A stretch of 64,000 bases of DNA from Euonymus europaeus (lineage: Eukaryota > Streptophyta > Magnoliopsida > Celastrales > Celastraceae). The notes below the pieces were generated by a model, which was not told where the DNA came from, ran no database searches, and was given only the letters and a program-made list of their open reading frames with translations. Of the stretch, positions 62,451-64,000 are shown one piece after another. The stretch's first letter is position 1. Every line of letters starts with the position of its first letter. A program made the position numbers and the translations under genes. Location: contig OY756972.1 of the NCBI GenBank assembly GCA_963580455.1, positions 325,001 to 389,000 on the forward strand. The letters are read 5' to 3'.

Positions 62451-64000
62451 CGAATTCAGAACTCGGAGTCAACCGATATTCATAAAACCGTTTACGTAAA
62501 GAAACCACATTTCGCGGCTAACTAGGTGAAACGAGACCAACTAGCCACGAGTTCTGAAATCAAAATCCGAAATGCAAGGATCGTAGAGCTCGAAAATTAG
62601 TGTGAAATCAAGCTAAAAATCACCGAATTCAGAACTCGGAGTCAGCGGATATTCATAAAACCGTTTACGTAAATAAACCACATTTCGCGGCTAACTAGGT
62701 GAAACGAGACCTACTAGCCACGAGTTCTGAATTCAAAATCCGAAAATCCAGGATTGTAGAGCTCGAAAAGTAGTGTGAAATCAAGCTAAAAATCACCGAA
62801 TTCAGAAGTCGGAGTCAACGGATATTCAAAAAACCGTTTACGTAAAGAAACCACATTTCGCGGCTAACTAGGTGAAACGAAACCAATTAGCCACGAGTTC
62901 TGAAATCGAAATCCGAAACTCCATAATCGTAGAACTTGAAAAGTAGTGTGAAATCAAGCTAAAAATTACCGAATTCAGAACTCGGAGTCAACGGATATTC
63001 ATAAAACCGTTTACGTAAAGAAACCACATTTCGCGGCTAACTAGGTGAAACGAGACCAACTAGCCACGAGTTCTGAAATAAAAATCCGAAATTCCAGGAT
63101 CGTAGAGCTCGAAAACTAGTGTGAAATAAAGCTAAAAATCACCGAATTCAGAACTCGGAGTCAACGGATATTCATAAAACCGTTTACGTAAAGAAACCAC
63201 ATTTCGCGGCTAACTAGGTGAAACGAGACCTACTAGCCACGAGTTCTGAAATCGAAATCCGAAAACCCAGGATTGTAGAGCTCGAAAATTAGTGTGAAAT
63301 CAAGCTAAAAATCACCGAATTCAGAACTCGGAGTCAACGGATATTCATAAAACCGTTTACGTAAAGAAACCACATTTCGCGGCTAACTAGGTGAAACGAG
63401 ACCAACTAGCCACGAGTTCTGAAATCAAAATCCGAAACTCCATAATCGTAGAGCTTGAAAAGTAGTGTGAAATCAAGCTAAAAATCACCGAATTCAGAAC
63501 TCGGAGTCAACGGATATTCATAAAACCGTTTACGTAAAGAAACCACATTTCGCGGTTAACTAGGTGAAACGAGACCAACTAGCCACGAGTTCTGAAATCA
63601 AAATCAGAAATGCCAGGATCGTAGAGCTCGAAAAGTAGTGTGAAATCAAGCTAAAAATCACCGAATTCAGAACTCGGAGTCAACGGATATTCATAAAACC
63701 GTTTACGTAAAGAAACCACATTTCACGGCTAAATAGGTGAAACGAGACCTACAAGCCACGAGTTCTGAAATCGAAATTCGAAAATCCAGGATTGTGGAGC
63801 TCGAAAAGTAGTGTGTAATCAAGCTAAAAATCACCGAATTCAAAACTCGGAGTCAACGGATATTCATAAAACCGTTTACGTAAAGAAACCACATTTCGCG
63901 GCTAAATAGGTGAAACGAGACCTACTAGCCACGAGTTCTGAAATCAAAATCCGAACCGCCAAGATTGTAGAGCTCGAAAAGTAGTGTGAAATCAAGCTAA
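62451..64000 (+). repeat. Return of 39-57 kb types, to the window end
   Basis: Monomer 62451 begins as type b and ends with aaatgcaagg and aaattag. It is followed by a D-like monomer (62624), an N monomer (62797, with cagaagtcgg), gaaataaaaatcc (62970), aaaacccagg and ccataatcg types, and cassette K at 63662. This order resembles 56569-57433 and 39.2-40.3 kb. The last monomer is cut by the window edge after 166 bp, so the array continues beyond it. Confidence 0.88.

Larger units (their letters stand above)
1..64000 (+). repeat. 173-bp satellite array filling the window (369 full monomers plus a 166-bp partial)
   Basis: The sequence starting cgaattcagaactcgg recurs every 173 bp from base 1 to base 63835, always in the same orientation. 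Following each start gives 369 complete monomers and a last partial one. Net drift from exact 173-bp spacing is only -3 bp and is fully explained by 15 observed indels. Neighbouring monomers differ by eye at roughly 3-9% of positions, while copies in duplicated blocks are near-identical. No transposon, gene or unique sequence interrupts the array, and every frame is closed by frequent stops. Length, purity and higher-order organisation fit a eukaryotic centromeric or pericentromeric satellite; that location is inference. The monomer is not one I recognise by sequence. Confidence 0.99.

Noticed and set aside
1..64000. CRISPR array
   Set aside because: The repeats are long, contiguous and 173 bp with no unique spacers between short conserved repeats. 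The whole unit is repeated, so this is satellite DNA.
1..64000. Human alpha satellite or Arabidopsis CEN180
   Set aside because: Length is close (171 and 178 bp) but the sequence has none of the motifs I know from either family.
1..64000. Transposon or retroelement insertion in the array
   Set aside because: Monomer phase is continuous, with every shift explained by small indels. There is no room for an inserted element or target-site duplication.
1..64000. Satellite made of inverted or mixed-orientation blocks
   Set aside because: Every monomer start I traced is on the plus strand; no orientation switch was found.

Overview
The whole 64 kb window is one uninterrupted tandem satellite array. 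From base 1 to base 64000 it consists of a 173-bp monomer in a single head-to-tail orientation. Tracking the cgaattc start of each monomer gives 369 complete copies (1-63834) and one partial copy of 166 bp (63835-64000). I see no protein-coding gene, rRNA, tRNA, transposon, CRISPR array or unique sequence. Stop codons occur in every frame of every monomer, and the longest open frame (70 codons, 11114-11326, minus) is an accident of one 9-bp deletion. This is eukaryotic satellite heterochromatin. The roughly nucleosomal monomer length, the higher-order repeats (HORs) and the absence of other sequence are what a centromeric or pericentromeric array looks like, but position on a chromosome cannot be proved from sequence. 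I do not recognise the monomer as human alpha satellite or Arabidopsis CEN180 and cannot name the species. A plant is my weak guess.

The monomer is about 41% G+C, and the first copy holds 12 CpG against about 7 expected. It carries, in order: an EcoRI site at its start, an 11-bp arm (5-15), a 10-bp palindrome TTTACGTAAA (41-50), a TTTCGCGG block (60-67), a short stem-loop (66-96), the second 11-bp arm (98-108), a variable zone (about 115-135) and a SacI site (136-141). Most subfamily differences lie in the variable zone and at CpG sites.

The layout is a mosaic of HOR domains. 1-7785 has a 10-monomer duplication and a 16-monomer tandem duplication. 7786-10380 and 14697-17118 each carry a 7-monomer (1211 bp) tandem duplication. 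10381-14696 holds paired blocks containing a marked five-monomer cassette. 17119-20059 and 34246-37186 are 8-monomer (1384 bp) HORs of the same family. 20060-22654 is a 5-monomer HOR. 22655-27537 returns to the first family with a 2942-bp duplication, and 27538-32033 is a 2248-bp tandem duplication with a visible hybrid-monomer junction. 32034-34245 is collinear with about 12.5-14.7 kb. 39782-52070 is a younger-looking domain marked by a 174-bp monomer variant amplified to eight copies and by monomers with a perfect 14-15 bp inverted repeat. 57434-62450 is a 5-monomer HOR that turns into a 5+3 composite 8-monomer HOR. 62451-64000 returns to the 39-57 kb types.

The biology here is array evolution: unequal exchange or conversion in register, local amplification of multi-monomer blocks, and strong conservation of monomer length. 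Only six independent indels explain all phase drift across 64 kb. I did not find a gene system. The most interesting signals are the exchange junctions, the conserved dyads and the CpG mutation pattern.
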